A stretch of 43,965 nt of DNA, taken from an uncultured SAR86 cluster bacterium (GTDB taxonomy: Bacteria > Pseudomonadota > Gammaproteobacteria > Magnimaribacterales > Magnimaribacteraceae). Below, one piece after another: positions 17,384 through 27,439 of the stretch (positions within the stretch are counted from its first letter, which is position 1; the number at the start of each line of letters is the position of its first letter). Below the pieces are notes generated by a model that had not been told where the DNA came from, made no database searches, and worked only from the letters and a program-made list of their open reading frames with translations. The position numbers were made by a program, and so were the translations under genes. Where the stretch lies: the NCBI GenBank assembly GCA_902605935.1, contig CACLEI010000009.1:1-43965 (forward strand). Reading direction: 5' to 3'.

Positions 17384-18224
17384 AAGGCACGAACCAAACA
17401 CAATCAAGATAGAAGAATCTGTGAAGCTTGCCTTAGAAGAAGACATTGGTATTGGAGATATTACAGGAGAATTAATAGACCCCTTACAAACCCAATGTGC
17501 GGTTCTTATATGTAGAGAGGAGTCTATATTATGTGGTTCTAAGTGGTTTGAAGCTTCTTTTAAAATCATAGATCCTAATGCAAATATTTTCTGGAATAAA
17601 GAGGAAGGAGCACTAATAGAAACTAATACTGAAGTTGCAACTATAGAAGGAAATTCAAAATGTATGGTAGCTTCAGAGAGAACTGGTCTCAATTTTCTGC
17701 AGATGATGTCGGGTATAGCTTATAAAACCTATTGTTACCAAAAGGAACTAAAAGGCTCAAATACAAAATTATTAGATACAAGAAAAACATTACCTGGCTT
17801 GAGGTACGAGCAAAAATATTCTGTTGTCATTGGTGGAGGACAAAATCATAGGATGGGGTTATACGATGCGGCACTGGTGAAAGAAAATCATATCGCTTCT
17901 TCTGGTTCGATAAAAAAAGCAGTGGAGACTCTTAGGAATAATGAGGTAAAAATTATAGAGGTTGAGGTGGAAAACCTTAATGAGCTTCAAGAGGCAATTG
18001 ATTCAGGGGCTGATATCGCGATGTTGGATAATTTTAAACAAACAGATTTAGTGGCTGCTGCCGAAATCGCAGTCAATAAAATAAAATTAGAAGTTTCTGG
18101 AAATATTAATTCTGATCATTTGTCTTTTATCAAGGAACTTGATATCGATTATATTTCTTCAGGAGACCTGACTAAAAATATATCTGCTACAGATTATTCT
18201 CTAATATTTAAGCCAATTGATTAA
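17376..18224 (+). CDS. nadC: Nicotinate-nucleotide pyrophosphorylase (carboxylating)
   Basis: LALEEDIGIGDITGELI; SERTGLNFLQMMSGIA; LLDTRKTLPGLRYEQKYSVVIGGGQNHRMGLYDAALVKENHI; IEVEVENLNEL. Confidence 0.98.
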   Translation: MSKRHEPNTIKIEESVKLALEEDIGIGDITGELIDPLQTQCAVLICREESILCGSKWFEASFKIIDPNANIFWNKEEGALIETNTEVATIEGNSKCMVASERTGLNFLQMMSGIAYKTYCYQKELKGSNTKLLDTRKTLPGLRYEQKYSVVIGGGQNHRMGLYDAALVKENHIASSGSIKKAVETLRNNEVKIIEVEVENLNELQEAIDSGADIAMLDNFKQTDLVAAAEIAVNKIKLEVSGNINSDHLSFIKELDIDYISSGDLTKNISATDYSLIFKPID

Positions 18225-19782
18225 AACGGACGTTCTTATTATAGGGAGTGGAGCTGCAGGAATGACAGCTGCTATTGAGTTATCTAATCAATTTAATGTC
18301 ACGCTCATAACAAAAAATTCTCTTGTCGATAGTTCTACATGGTATGCCCAAGGGGGTATTGCTGCTGTCATTGATTCGAATGACTCCATCGAAGAACATT
18401 TAAGAGACACTCTTGTAGCTGGCGATGGCTTGTGCGATGAAAATGCAGTTAGAGAATGTGTGAGTGATGGAAAAAAAGCAATTGAGTGGCTGAGCGGTCT
18501 TGGAACAAATTTTACAACTGATAAATCAAGTGAGAATCTTCATCTTACACAGGAAGGTGGTCACTCTAAAAGAAGAGTTGTGCATGCAGAAGATGCTACT
18601 GGAAGAGAGGTGTCCAGCTCTCTTTCAGAGATGGTAAAGAGAATAAAAACCATTGAAGTCTTAGAAAATCATATTTGTGTGGATCTTATAACCAGAAACG
18701 AAAAGTGCATAGGTGCATATGTTTTGGACATAGATTCAAATTACGTAAAGGCTTTTGGGTCAGGTGCTGTTATTCTTGCTACTGGTGGTGCGAGTAAGGT
18801 CTATTTATATACCAGTAATCCTGATGGTTCATCGGGAGATGGTATTGGTCTGGCCTGGAGGGCGGGGTGTAAAGTTGAGAACCTAGAATTCAATCAATTT
18901 CATCCAACATGTCTTTTTCATCCGGAAGCAAAATCCTTCCTAATTAGTGAAGCTTTGAGGGGTGAAGGGGCCTTTTTGGTGAACCAAAACAAAGAGAAAT
19001 TCATGGAAAAGTATGATGCAAGGTTAGAACTTGCTCCGAGAGATGTAGTCGCTAGGTCTATTGATAAAGAGATGAAGATTTCTGGTGCTAATAATGTCTT
19101 TTTAGATATTAGTCATAAGAATTCAGATGAAATAAAAGAACGTTTTCCTAACATATATTCTGAATGCCTTAAATTTGGATTTGATCTAACTGAAGAACCA
19201 ATACCTGTGGTGCCGGCAGCACACTACACCTGTGGAGGTGTCAAAGTCGACTTAAATAGCAAAACTAATATCGACAATTTATATGCAATTGGAGAAGTTT
19301 CTAGTACTGGATTACATGGTGCAAATAGAATGGCAAGTAACTCTTTGTTAGAGTGCGTTGTATTTGCTAAGAAAGCTTCAGATCATATCTACAAAAATTT
19401 TAAGAATCATGACGAAGTAATTCAAGAGTGGGATATATCAAAGGTCACAGAGACACAAGAAGGAGTCATCATTCGTCATAATTGGGATGATATAAGAAGA
19501 CTAATGTGGGATTATGTCGGTATTGTACGATCCAACAATCTGTTAAAAAGAGCAGAGGTAGCAATGAAGATTATTGATGAAGAAGTGAATTACTTTTATG
19601 GAAAATACCTAATTAGCTCAGATTTGATTGAATTACGAAATCTGGCTCTTGTGGCTAATTTAATTATTAAAAGTGCACAAAAAAGAAAAGAAAGTAGAGG
19701 ATTGCACTACTCTCTAGATTATCCAAATCTTTTGAATACGGCCACACCAACTATACTAGACCCTTCAAAGATAATAATTTAA
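18217..19782 (+). CDS. nadB: L-aspartate oxidase (TTG start)
   Basis: VLIIGSGAAGMTAAIEL; STWYAQGGIAAVI; EGGHSKRRVVHAEDATGREV; PAAHYTCGGVKVDL; HGANRMASNSLLECVVF. Confidence 0.98.
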   Translation: MIKTDVLIIGSGAAGMTAAIELSNQFNVTLITKNSLVDSSTWYAQGGIAAVIDSNDSIEEHLRDTLVAGDGLCDENAVRECVSDGKKAIEWLSGLGTNFTTDKSSENLHLTQEGGHSKRRVVHAEDATGREVSSSLSEMVKRIKTIEVLENHICVDLITRNEKCIGAYVLDIDSNYVKAFGSGAVILATGGASKVYLYTSNPDGSSGDGIGLAWRAGCKVENLEFNQFHPTCLFHPEAKSFLISEALRGEGAFLVNQNKEKFMEKYDARLELAPRDVVARSIDKEMKISGANNVFLDISHKNSDEIKERFPNIYSECLKFGFDLTEEPIPVVPAAHYTCGGVKVDLNSKTNIDNLYAIGEVSSTGLHGANRMASNSLLECVVFAKKASDHIYKNFKNHDEVIQEWDISKVTETQEGVIIRHNWDDIRRLMWDYVGIVRSNNLLKRAEVAMKIIDEEVNYFYGKYLISSDLIELRNLALVANLIIKSAQKRKESRGLHYSLDYPNLLNTATPTILDPSKIII

Positions 19783-20556
19783 TTACTTTCGATTAAAGTT
19801 AGGAATTTCTCTAGAGAGGGACGCTGCAATTCCTGCTTTAAAATCTTCAGTCTTTTGCAACCTTACCTGCTCGCTTAGTTCCCAATCTACTATCTCCTCT
19901 ACTTGCTCGGCTAAATTACCACGTAAGGTTGATCTAATTGATTCAACTGCCATTGGTGCAGAACTTGTAATTTCCTCAGCAAATTCTTTTGCTATTTGTA
20001 TCAAATTTTCTAAAGAAGCTAGCTTATCAGCTAACCCAATATCAAATGCTTCTTCACCCCCTACTCTCCTAGCAGTAAAAAGCATATCCATTGCTTTTTG
20101 AGTACCGATAACTCTTGGTAAAGTCACAGAGCTTCCAAATCCAGGATGAAATCCAAGTTTTGCAAAATTTGCTGCAAATCTTGCCTCTGGGCAAGCTACT
20201 CTGAAATCCGCAGATAAAGCTAATCCTAAACCTCCTCCAATTGCAGCGCCTTGGATTGCAGCTATTACAGGTTTCTTGGTTTTAAATAATCTGACTGCTT
20301 GTGCATAAAGCTTTTTATAGGGAACCGACTTATCCAACATATCTTCATCTTGGCCAAAATTAGCTCCAGCACAGAAATTTTTCCCTTCAGACTTTAAAAT
20401 TATTACCCTGCAATCAGAAACCTGATCAAGCTCTTCATAAGCATCTGCAATCTGTTCTATCAAAAGGAAATCAAAAAAATTATTTGGAGGTCTTTGGATA
20501 GTTACGTAGGCTATGTTTTCACTTACTTCAACTGTTATATCCTTAAAGTCTTTCAT
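19783..20556 (-). CDS. Enoyl-CoA hydratase/isomerase family protein
   Basis: FCAGANFG; KKPVIAAIQGAAIGGGLGLALSADFRVA; crotonase-fold signatures. Confidence 0.92.
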   Translation of the reverse strand: MKDFKDITVEVSENIAYVTIQRPPNNFFDFLLIEQIADAYEELDQVSDCRVIILKSEGKNFCAGANFGQDEDMLDKSVPYKKLYAQAVRLFKTKKPVIAAIQGAAIGGGLGLALSADFRVACPEARFAANFAKLGFHPGFGSSVTLPRVIGTQKAMDMLFTARRVGGEEAFDIGLADKLASLENLIQIAKEFAEEITSSAPMAVESIRSTLRGNLAEQVEEIVDWELSEQVRLQKTEDFKAGIAASLSREIPNFNRK

Positions 20557-20558
20557 AT

Positions 20559-22274
20559 TTAGTTCCTCAAACTGCTAAAGAAAGATAGCAAATCTGCTCT
20601 ACTACCCTCTACTTTTAAACTACCATTAACCAATGAGATAGGTAAACTTTTCACACCAGACAGTATAGCCTTTAAATCATTTTCACTAGATTTTATTTGG
20701 ACGGATGAACCTGTAATCATATAAGGTTGAACTTCTAATACTCCTCTTCTTAAAAACAATGAGAAGGATTTAGGAGAATCCGTAAATGTAAATAACAACT
20801 GAATATTTTTATTCAAAGATTTTTCTGGTATTACATTAACTTTTAAAGTTTCCATCATTGATTCGATGGGATACTTTTGGATAACCTCTAAACTTGGTAA
20901 TAAAATATCATTCTCTTGATAATTTTCGTCTAACTGAGCTGCACTGCTGAGATAATAATATCTAGAATTGGGGTTACTTTCTTGACCGCCTAAACCTTCC
21001 AAAGCGGATTGACGGAGAAGTTTAGTTTTTTGATCATCTGGTCTAGATCTTAGTAAGTAATCAGTGAGTTGGAGAGACCATTGAAAATCGTCTGTTAAAA
21101 AGGCATCTTCGGCAACTTTAAAAAGGCTATCCCAATCACCGGATAATTGAATCATTTTTTCAGCTTCATCTTTTAAAGGCAAAGGTTTCAATGTGGATGG
21201 ATTACCATCAAACCAACCAAGGTATCCTGAAAATACGTTTCTAGCAGACCATGCAGGTGTGCCATAAAACTCTTTGAGATAAGGAGAATCTCCCAGATGT
21301 TTTGGCAGGACTAATTGTTCGGCAATCTCATTGGGATCTAAACCTAAATTCATTAGTCTCACTGTTTGATCATGAACAAATTGAATAGCATCTCGATAAG
21401 TAGTTAGGAGTGTTTTTATTTTTTCTTTACCTACTATCGGTCTTGTGTGACTGGGTACTAAATATTCAGGCTCAAGGTACCTCATCATATCTATGCTATT
21501 AACCCATCCTACAAGATCTCTATAAGGAGTGCCCCTGATGGTGTAAAGATTAGGAAAAGTTTTATAAAAGTTATCGCCAGGAAACAGTGCTTTCTTTTCT
21601 GGTAACCAGACAAATAGCTGATCATTTGTTTCTCCGGGTGCATGAAATAGTTGTATTTTATGGCCAGCAGCTTCGAATTCAATTTGGTCTGTAAATGTTT
21701 TTGTTGGATAAAGAAGACCAGGTTTTCTCCCATCTCTTCCTATCTCTAAAAAAGGTCCTATACCATTATTTTCAACTTGCTCTTTTGGTAGTGCATTACC
21801 AAACATTCTGTTACTTCTAGATGAAATGATAGGCCTCAAAATACCTATAACTCTAGAAAGATAAATTTCAGTTGTAGAGTGCGCGTATATGTCTGGACTA
21901 GAACCTTCGGCAAATACTGTAGCACCATAAGTATGGTCTGCGTGGTTGTGTGTATAAATTATAGATTCAACTGGGTTAGGGTTTATCGCATCAAATAAAG
22001 CTTTTACTTCCCTAGCAGTTTCCTCAGTCCCTGTTGTATCAATAACTATGTTCGTTTTCTCTCCTTCAATAAGAATTGAGTTAGCTAAGGCATAACCAAC
22101 AGCAACATGCACGCCATCGGTGACAGTTATTAACTCTTTTCGAAATTCTTTGCTGTGTGCAATTAAATCCTCTGGTGTTTGAGGCTCGGTAGATTCTACA
22201 ATCGTTGTTTCTGAACAACTCAAAAATAACTGAAGAATAACCAGGAGTTTAATCAGCCGAACAATTAAAATCAT
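20559..22274 (-). CDS. MBL-fold alkyl sulfatase-like protein, predicted lipoprotein
   Basis: YTHNHADHTYGATVF; PGETNDQLFVWLPEKKALFPGDNFYKTFPNLYTIRGTPYRD; alkyl-sulfatase dimerisation-like segment GTPAWSARNVFSGYLGWFDGNPSTLKPL; lipobox LFLSC. Confidence 0.88.
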   Translation of the reverse strand: MILIVRLIKLLVILQLFLSCSETTIVESTEPQTPEDLIAHSKEFRKELITVTDGVHVAVGYALANSILIEGEKTNIVIDTTGTEETAREVKALFDAINPNPVESIIYTHNHADHTYGATVFAEGSSPDIYAHSTTEIYLSRVIGILRPIISSRSNRMFGNALPKEQVENNGIGPFLEIGRDGRKPGLLYPTKTFTDQIEFEAAGHKIQLFHAPGETNDQLFVWLPEKKALFPGDNFYKTFPNLYTIRGTPYRDLVGWVNSIDMMRYLEPEYLVPSHTRPIVGKEKIKTLLTTYRDAIQFVHDQTVRLMNLGLDPNEIAEQLVLPKHLGDSPYLKEFYGTPAWSARNVFSGYLGWFDGNPSTLKPLPLKDEAEKMIQLSGDWDSLFKVAEDAFLTDDFQWSLQLTDYLLRSRPDDQKTKLLRQSALEGLGGQESNPNSRYYYLSSAAQLDENYQENDILLPSLEVIQKYPIESMMETLKVNVIPEKSLNKNIQLLFTFTDSPKSFSLFLRRGVLEVQPYMITGSSVQIKSSENDLKAILSGVKSLPISLVNGSLKVEGSRADLLSFFSSLRN

Positions 22275-22275
22275 A

Positions 22276-23655
22276 TCAGTTTTCCATCTTTAAAACTTTC
22301 ATCCATCTTCTAGATTTGTATCTATATGCTAGCAGCATTCCTTTTAAAAAATAATCAGCAATGAGAGTTGCATAAATCCATTCAATTGGAAGACCTAGGT
22401 TATAGAAAAGATATGCAAGAGGAACTCTAACTAAAACAAGGCCTATTAAAGTTATTATTAAAGGAGATTTAGTATCTCCTGCTCCTCTAACGGCACCACC
22501 TATTGAAAACTCTATCGCCATAAAGGGTTGCATGATTCCTAGCATCCACACGAATACAACGGTTTTATTGATTACATCAATATCGTTAATAAAGAAGCCT
22601 GCAAGTTCTCTAGAAAATATTGCTAATAGAATACCTAGTGACCCCATTGAAAGCATGGTTAATCGAGCCGCTTTAAAACCGGAATCATAAGCTTTGTCAG
22701 GATCAGAAGCACCTAGGTGTTGTCCAGTTAAAGTAGCTCCTGCTATGGCAAAGCCATTACCTACAGTGAAAGAAAGCATTAGGACATTTACACCTATGTT
22801 GTATGCAGCAACTGCATCAGTACCATAAAGAGCAACTATCCAGAAAAAAGAAAGCATACCAAATTGAAAAATAAAAGATTCCAATCCTGCAGGGTAACTT
22901 ATGGTTATAAGTTGTTTTAAACGATCATACGTCATCGATCCTGCCTTACCCACTGAAACTGCAAGTTTCTTTCCAAACCACAATCCTAAGACAAGAACTG
23001 AGTTGAAAGTGAATGCAAGGCCACCTGCTAGGGCTGCTCCTACAACACCCATTTCAGGCATTCCGTAACGACCCTCAACTAAACCTATTAAAAGTATGAT
23101 GTTTACGACATTCGTTGCAAGCCCAATGTATAGCGGTGTTTTTGCATCTCCTGCAGCACGTTGAGCCGTTCCAAGAACCATTGAAATCGCAAACACTGGA
23201 GTAAATCCAACTAATATCTGTGTGTACGTTATTGATAGTTTTCTTGATTCTTCATCAAGCCCGAATAAACCAATCATAAAATCAGCACCAATCCATAAAA
23301 GTATGACTGTGAAAAAAGAAATTAAAAGGCAAATGCCCAGCGAAGCTCTTGTGACTTGAGCTGCTTCATGTGAATCTCCAGCTCCTATAGCCCTTGCGAC
23401 TAAGGCTGTTGTGCCAGCCATAATAGCCATTAAGAGAGCTTGAAAGACCCAAAATATTCTCTGTCCAGTTCCCACTGCTGCAACGGCCTCGGCACCTAAT
23501 GAACCAACAGCTTTTATCGAAACAAGTCCTACTGAAGCGAATAGCAGATTACTTAGAATTGATGGCCAAGCTAGGCCCCATACACTGAGGGACTCTGGAT
23601 GAGTAATTTCAGCAGATTCTTCTAGGATCTGATCCTTATCAATTTCCTTGGACAT
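22276..23655 (-). CDS. MATE family efflux transporter
   Basis: 12-TM-like protein; WPSILSNLLFASVGLVSIKAVGSLGAEAVAAVGTGQRI; MAGTTALVARAIGAGD; GGAVRGAGDTKSPL. Confidence 0.92.
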   Translation of the reverse strand: MSKEIDKDQILEESAEITHPESLSVWGLAWPSILSNLLFASVGLVSIKAVGSLGAEAVAAVGTGQRIFWVFQALLMAIMAGTTALVARAIGAGDSHEAAQVTRASLGICLLISFFTVILLWIGADFMIGLFGLDEESRKLSITYTQILVGFTPVFAISMVLGTAQRAAGDAKTPLYIGLATNVVNIILLIGLVEGRYGMPEMGVVGAALAGGLAFTFNSVLVLGLWFGKKLAVSVGKAGSMTYDRLKQLITISYPAGLESFIFQFGMLSFFWIVALYGTDAVAAYNIGVNVLMLSFTVGNGFAIAGATLTGQHLGASDPDKAYDSGFKAARLTMLSMGSLGILLAIFSRELAGFFINDIDVINKTVVFVWMLGIMQPFMAIEFSIGGAVRGAGDTKSPLIITLIGLVLVRVPLAYLFYNLGLPIEWIYATLIADYFLKGMLLAYRYKSRRWMKVLKMEN

Positions 23656-23695
23656 AAAAAAGGCTGCTATAGTATCACAATCAAAATAATCAAAA

Positions 23696-24274
23696 ATGGC
23701 AAAGCTTTACTTTAATTATTCTTCTATGAATGCCGGTAAATCGACTATGCTTTTACAGGCCAATCACAATTACATTGAAAGAGGCATGAATCCAAGGATA
23801 TATACTTCTGACTTAGATAATAGATTTGGAAAAGAAGAAATAGTTTCTCGGATAGGGCTTAAAGCAAAATCAAATATATTTTCAAGTAAAACAGATATAT
23901 ACAAGGATGTCTTAAATAGTTGCAAAAACTCTATAGTAGACTGTGTATTAATTGATGAAGCTCAGTTTCTAACTCAGAATCAAGTAATCCAACTTGGTAA
24001 GATTGTCGATGAATTAGATACACCGGTATTAGCTTTTGGTATTAGAACAGATTTTCAAGGTAATCTATTTGAAGGTAGTAAATATCTTCTAGCCTGGGCA
24101 GATAATTTGAAAGAAATAAAGACCGTTTGTCATTGTGGAAGAAAAGCGACTATGGTCCTAAGATTAAATGCCAGAGGTGAAGTAGTATCCGACGGAACTC
24201 AGATAGAGATAGGTGGTGAAGAAAAATATGTATCAGTTTGCCGGAAGCATTTTATTGAAAAGAATATTGGCTAA
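23696..24274 (+). CDS. tdk: Thymidine kinase
   Basis: AKLYFNYSSMNAGKSTMLLQANHNYIERG; DCVLIDEAQFLT; AFGIRTDFQGNLFEGSKYLLAWAD; CHCGRKATMVLRL. Confidence 0.97.
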   Translation: MAKLYFNYSSMNAGKSTMLLQANHNYIERGMNPRIYTSDLDNRFGKEEIVSRIGLKAKSNIFSSKTDIYKDVLNSCKNSIVDCVLIDEAQFLTQNQVIQLGKIVDELDTPVLAFGIRTDFQGNLFEGSKYLLAWADNLKEIKTVCHCGRKATMVLRLNARGEVVSDGTQIEIGGEEKYVSVCRKHFIEKNIG

Positions 24275-25521
24275 AGTATTCCAATAATAAATCCAGTTAG
24301 GCAGGATGCTAATAAAGCACACCAAAGTGCCTTTCCTGAGACTGATATTAAATCTGCCCTCCTTTCAGGTACCATTGCACTCAATCCGCTTAGTAAAATA
24401 CCCACGCTACTAAAGTTAGCAAAACCGCAAAGTGCATAAAGCATTATCATCCTACTTTTTTCTGCCAACTGATAAGTTTCTGTGTCAGATAGATATAAAT
24501 AAGCTACGAATTCATTTAAAGCAGTTTTTACACCTAGTAGTTGACCTGCAACGATAGATTCACTCCAAGGTATGCCCATAAACCAAGCTAGAGGTGCGAA
24601 AAGATAACCTAACATTAATTCAAGTGTAATAGGATTGCCATTCAGATTTGGCAATAATCCAAGGATAGAATTTACTAAAAAAACTAGAGCCATAACAACA
24701 ATTAGCATTGCAATGACATTCAGGAATATATCAAGACCATTTTTTGTACCTTGAGTGATAGCATCCATGATACTCGAGTACATTTCATCAGATTTCTCAT
24801 CTGGAAAATCTGTTTTTTCATTGCTAGGTATCATCATGTTTGCATACATAATCGCCGCAGGTACGGAAATTAAGGAGGCAGATAAAAAGTGTCCAATTAA
24901 TCCAGATCCATAAATTGGAAAGAGCATTGTTGTATATACAACCATAACAGATCCAGCTATGGTCGACATTCCGACAGTCATGATTATCAAGAGTTCATGA
25001 CGAGACATAGAAGAAAGATAAGGCTTAATTAATAACGGTGCCTCAACTTGCCCTAAAAAAACATTTGCAGTTGCACCAAGTCCGATAGGGCCCCCTACAC
25101 CTAAAGGTTTTTTAAATAAAACTGAAAGAGCATTCACTATTAATGGTATAACTCTCAAATGCCACAGTAATGCTGATATAGCAGACATTAATATTATTAA
25201 AGTTAGGCCACCAAAAGCAAAAATAAAGGTCCCTCCTGGATTAGTTATATCAAAAGGTGCATTTGGTGCACCATCTGCTAAATAACCGAAAACAAATCCT
25301 GTGCCGTAATCATTTGCAGCTTTTAAGACCATTACACCGTCTGAGAGAATATTAAAAAAAGAACTTATCAATTCAATCTTAGTAAGAATTATCGCCAAAA
25401 TTAATTGAATAAAGATAGCAATGACAACATACCTAATCTTTATTGATTTTATGCTTTCACTAAATATTGCTCCTAGAGCAAGTAATGAAAATAAGCCAAT
25501 AGTGGGTTGAAGATACTCCAT
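24271..25521 (-). CDS. nupC: NupC/CNT family nucleoside transporter
   Basis: FVFGYLADG...FIFAFGGLTLIILMSAISALLWHLRVI; ANVFLGQVEAPLLIKPYL; GLDIFLNVIAMLIVVMALV; GFANFSSVGILLSGLSAMVPERR. Confidence 0.95.
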   Translation of the reverse strand: MEYLQPTIGLFSLLALGAIFSESIKSIKIRYVVIAIFIQLILAIILTKIELISSFFNILSDGVMVLKAANDYGTGFVFGYLADGAPNAPFDITNPGGTFIFAFGGLTLIILMSAISALLWHLRVIPLIVNALSVLFKKPLGVGGPIGLGATANVFLGQVEAPLLIKPYLSSMSRHELLIIMTVGMSTIAGSVMVVYTTMLFPIYGSGLIGHFLSASLISVPAAIMYANMMIPSNEKTDFPDEKSDEMYSSIMDAITQGTKNGLDIFLNVIAMLIVVMALVFLVNSILGLLPNLNGNPITLELMLGYLFAPLAWFMGIPWSESIVAGQLLGVKTALNEFVAYLYLSDTETYQLAEKSRMIMLYALCGFANFSSVGILLSGLSAMVPERRADLISVSGKALWCALLASCLTGFIIGIL

Positions 25522-26453
25522 TACATAAGTTTAATTTCTTTTAGTCTTTCTTGCAGAAAATCTTCAGACAGGATCCCGTCTGGATAGTGATTAGGATTTG
25601 AATCAGTGATTTGATTTTCCAAGGTTTTTATAAACCAATCTGGATTAGGGTGAACAAAAAAAGGTATAGAATATCGTGAAGAATTACATTCTTCTGGCAA
25701 AGCGTTAACTCTGTGAGTTGTAGACATCATATTATTGTTAGTCAATCTTTGGAGCATATCCCCAATATTGCAAACTATGACATCGCTATCAACAGAGACT
25801 CTTAACCATTCATTATCTTTAGATAATATCTCTAGGCCTGCTTGTTGACCTCCAATCAATAAAGTAATTAGATTGATATCTTCGTGAGGTCCTGCCCTTT
25901 CTCCTGACTCTTGAATTGCAACTGGCGGGTAATGTATCATCCTCATAACACTATTTCCTTTATTTGTTACTTGATGAAAAAAATTTGCATTTAGATCTAA
26001 ATCTAAAGCTATCGCTTCAAGTATTCGATTGCCCAAAGCATCGAATTGCATATAAAGCTTATTAGTTTTTTCTTTAAAAGATTCAAGATCAGGTACATCA
26101 ATATTATCAGGCATCCATCTCCTAAAAGGATCGTCATGATCCAATTTTCTGCCGACATGCCAAAATTCTTTTAAATCTGCATGCTTGGAGCCTTTAGCAG
26201 TTTCAATCTTGAAAGGTGTGTAACCCCTTGCTCCGCCAAGCTCTGGATAAAAATATGATTTTTTAGTTTCTTCAGGTAGAGAAAAAAATTGAATAAATAA
26301 ATCTTGAACCTCTTTGACTAGATCCGTATCTATCTCATGATCATTAATTCCACAAAACCCAGATTTTCTGAAGTTGTCGCCAAGCTCTTTGGAGAACTTA
26401 TCAGGATCTTTAGAAAAGCTCTTCATAGAAATTACTGAAAAAGGAATATTCAA
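25521..26453 (-). CDS. 2OG-Fe(II) oxygenase, isopenicillin N synthase family
   Basis: IPFSVISMKSFSKDPDKFSKELGDNFRKSGFCGINDH; GPHEDINLITLLIGGQQAGLEILSKDNEWLRV; NIGDMLQRLTNNNMMSTTHRVNALPEECNSSRYSIPFFVHPN. Confidence 0.93.
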   Translation of the reverse strand: MNIPFSVISMKSFSKDPDKFSKELGDNFRKSGFCGINDHEIDTDLVKEVQDLFIQFFSLPEETKKSYFYPELGGARGYTPFKIETAKGSKHADLKEFWHVGRKLDHDDPFRRWMPDNIDVPDLESFKEKTNKLYMQFDALGNRILEAIALDLDLNANFFHQVTNKGNSVMRMIHYPPVAIQESGERAGPHEDINLITLLIGGQQAGLEILSKDNEWLRVSVDSDVIVCNIGDMLQRLTNNNMMSTTHRVNALPEECNSSRYSIPFFVHPNPDWFIKTLENQITDSNPNHYPDGILSEDFLQERLKEIKLM

Positions 26454-26500
26454 CTTATTTATGTTTCTAATTGATTTATTTAAGTAAGATTATAGACCAT

Positions 26501-27397
26501 ATGAATAAAATTTATGGATTTGGCAATGCCTTGATTGATATTGAAATTAGGATTAGTGAGGAACAGTTGAAAGCCATTTCTATCCCAAAGGGTTCTATGA
26601 AACATATTTCTCAAGACGAACTTTCAATCTTATTGAAAGATTTTAAAAGTCAGAGATGTTCAGCTCTGCCTGGAGGTTCTGTAGCAAATTCTTTATATGC
26701 AGCTAATCAACACGGATCTAAAACCTTTTTTTCATGTTCAATAGGTGATGACGAATATGGAGAAATTTTCTTAAAATCGTTCAAAGGCAATGATAAGGCG
26801 ATCTCTTTTTTTAGATCTTCACTACCAACTGGTATTTGTTTAATTTTTGTAACTCCAGACGGAGAAAGGACAATGGCAGCAAATCTGGGGGCTAATTTAG
26901 ATTTATGCCCTGAAAGTATTAATATCAGTGAACTTTTATCCTCAGAATTCTTGATATTGGATAACTTTTCACTTTCATCTAAAAAAGGAATCGAAACTGT
27001 TGAATATTCACTTGAGATAAAAGATAAAGTCCGTGTATGTTTTGGATTATCGGATATTAGTCTTATTCAAGAAAATTATGAAAATCTAAAAAAAGTTTTT
27101 CTTAATAGAATAGATATTCTCTACGGTAATGAAAATGAAATTATCAAGTTACAAGAGTTAATCAGTAATTCTGCTATGAACACATTAATTAGCAAAGGCT
27201 CGAAAGGAGCCAAATATAATCAAATAAATATAGAGGCCTCCAAAATAGACGTGATTAACTCCAATGGAGCTGGTGACGCTTTAATTGGAACATTCTTGGC
27301 TTATACTGACGTGCTGGAAGACAGATTGGCTCTAAGTAAAGCCGTTTCTTATGCAACTAAGGTTTGTATGATGAATGGACCAAGACTTTTAACTTAA
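26501..27397 (+). CDS. PfkB family carbohydrate/nucleoside kinase, adenosine kinase-like (start adjusted from 26471)
   Basis: MNKIYGFGNALIDIEIRISEEQL; LPGGSVANSLYAANQHGSKTFFSCSIGDDEYG; NSNGAGDALIGTFLAY. Homology-like sequence begins at the internal Met at 26501. Confidence 0.9.
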   Translation: MNKIYGFGNALIDIEIRISEEQLKAISIPKGSMKHISQDELSILLKDFKSQRCSALPGGSVANSLYAANQHGSKTFFSCSIGDDEYGEIFLKSFKGNDKAISFFRSSLPTGICLIFVTPDGERTMAANLGANLDLCPESINISELLSSEFLILDNFSLSSKKGIETVEYSLEIKDKVRVCFGLSDISLIQENYENLKKVFLNRIDILYGNENEIIKLQELISNSAMNTLISKGSKGAKYNQINIEASKIDVINSNGAGDALIGTFLAYTDVLEDRLALSKAVSYATKVCMMNGPRLLT

Positions 27398-27427
27398 AAA
27401 AAACGCCACATGAGTGGCGTTTTTTTA
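27396..27427. terminator. Rho-independent terminator, bidirectional, between convergent genes
   Basis: AAAAAAAA-CGCCAC-atga-GTGGCG-TTTTTTTT: perfect stem flanked by A- and T-runs, just after the pfkB-like stop. Confidence 0.95.
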
Positions 27428-27439
27428 TCTTCAGTAGTA

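Noticed and set aside
17354-17692. 112-aa minus-strand ORF over nadC
   Set aside because: Antisense shadow of a confident nadC; no SD and no recognisable domain.
21509-21733. 74-aa minus-strand ORF within the alkyl sulfatase
   Set aside because: Alternate frame of the same strand inside a confident CDS.
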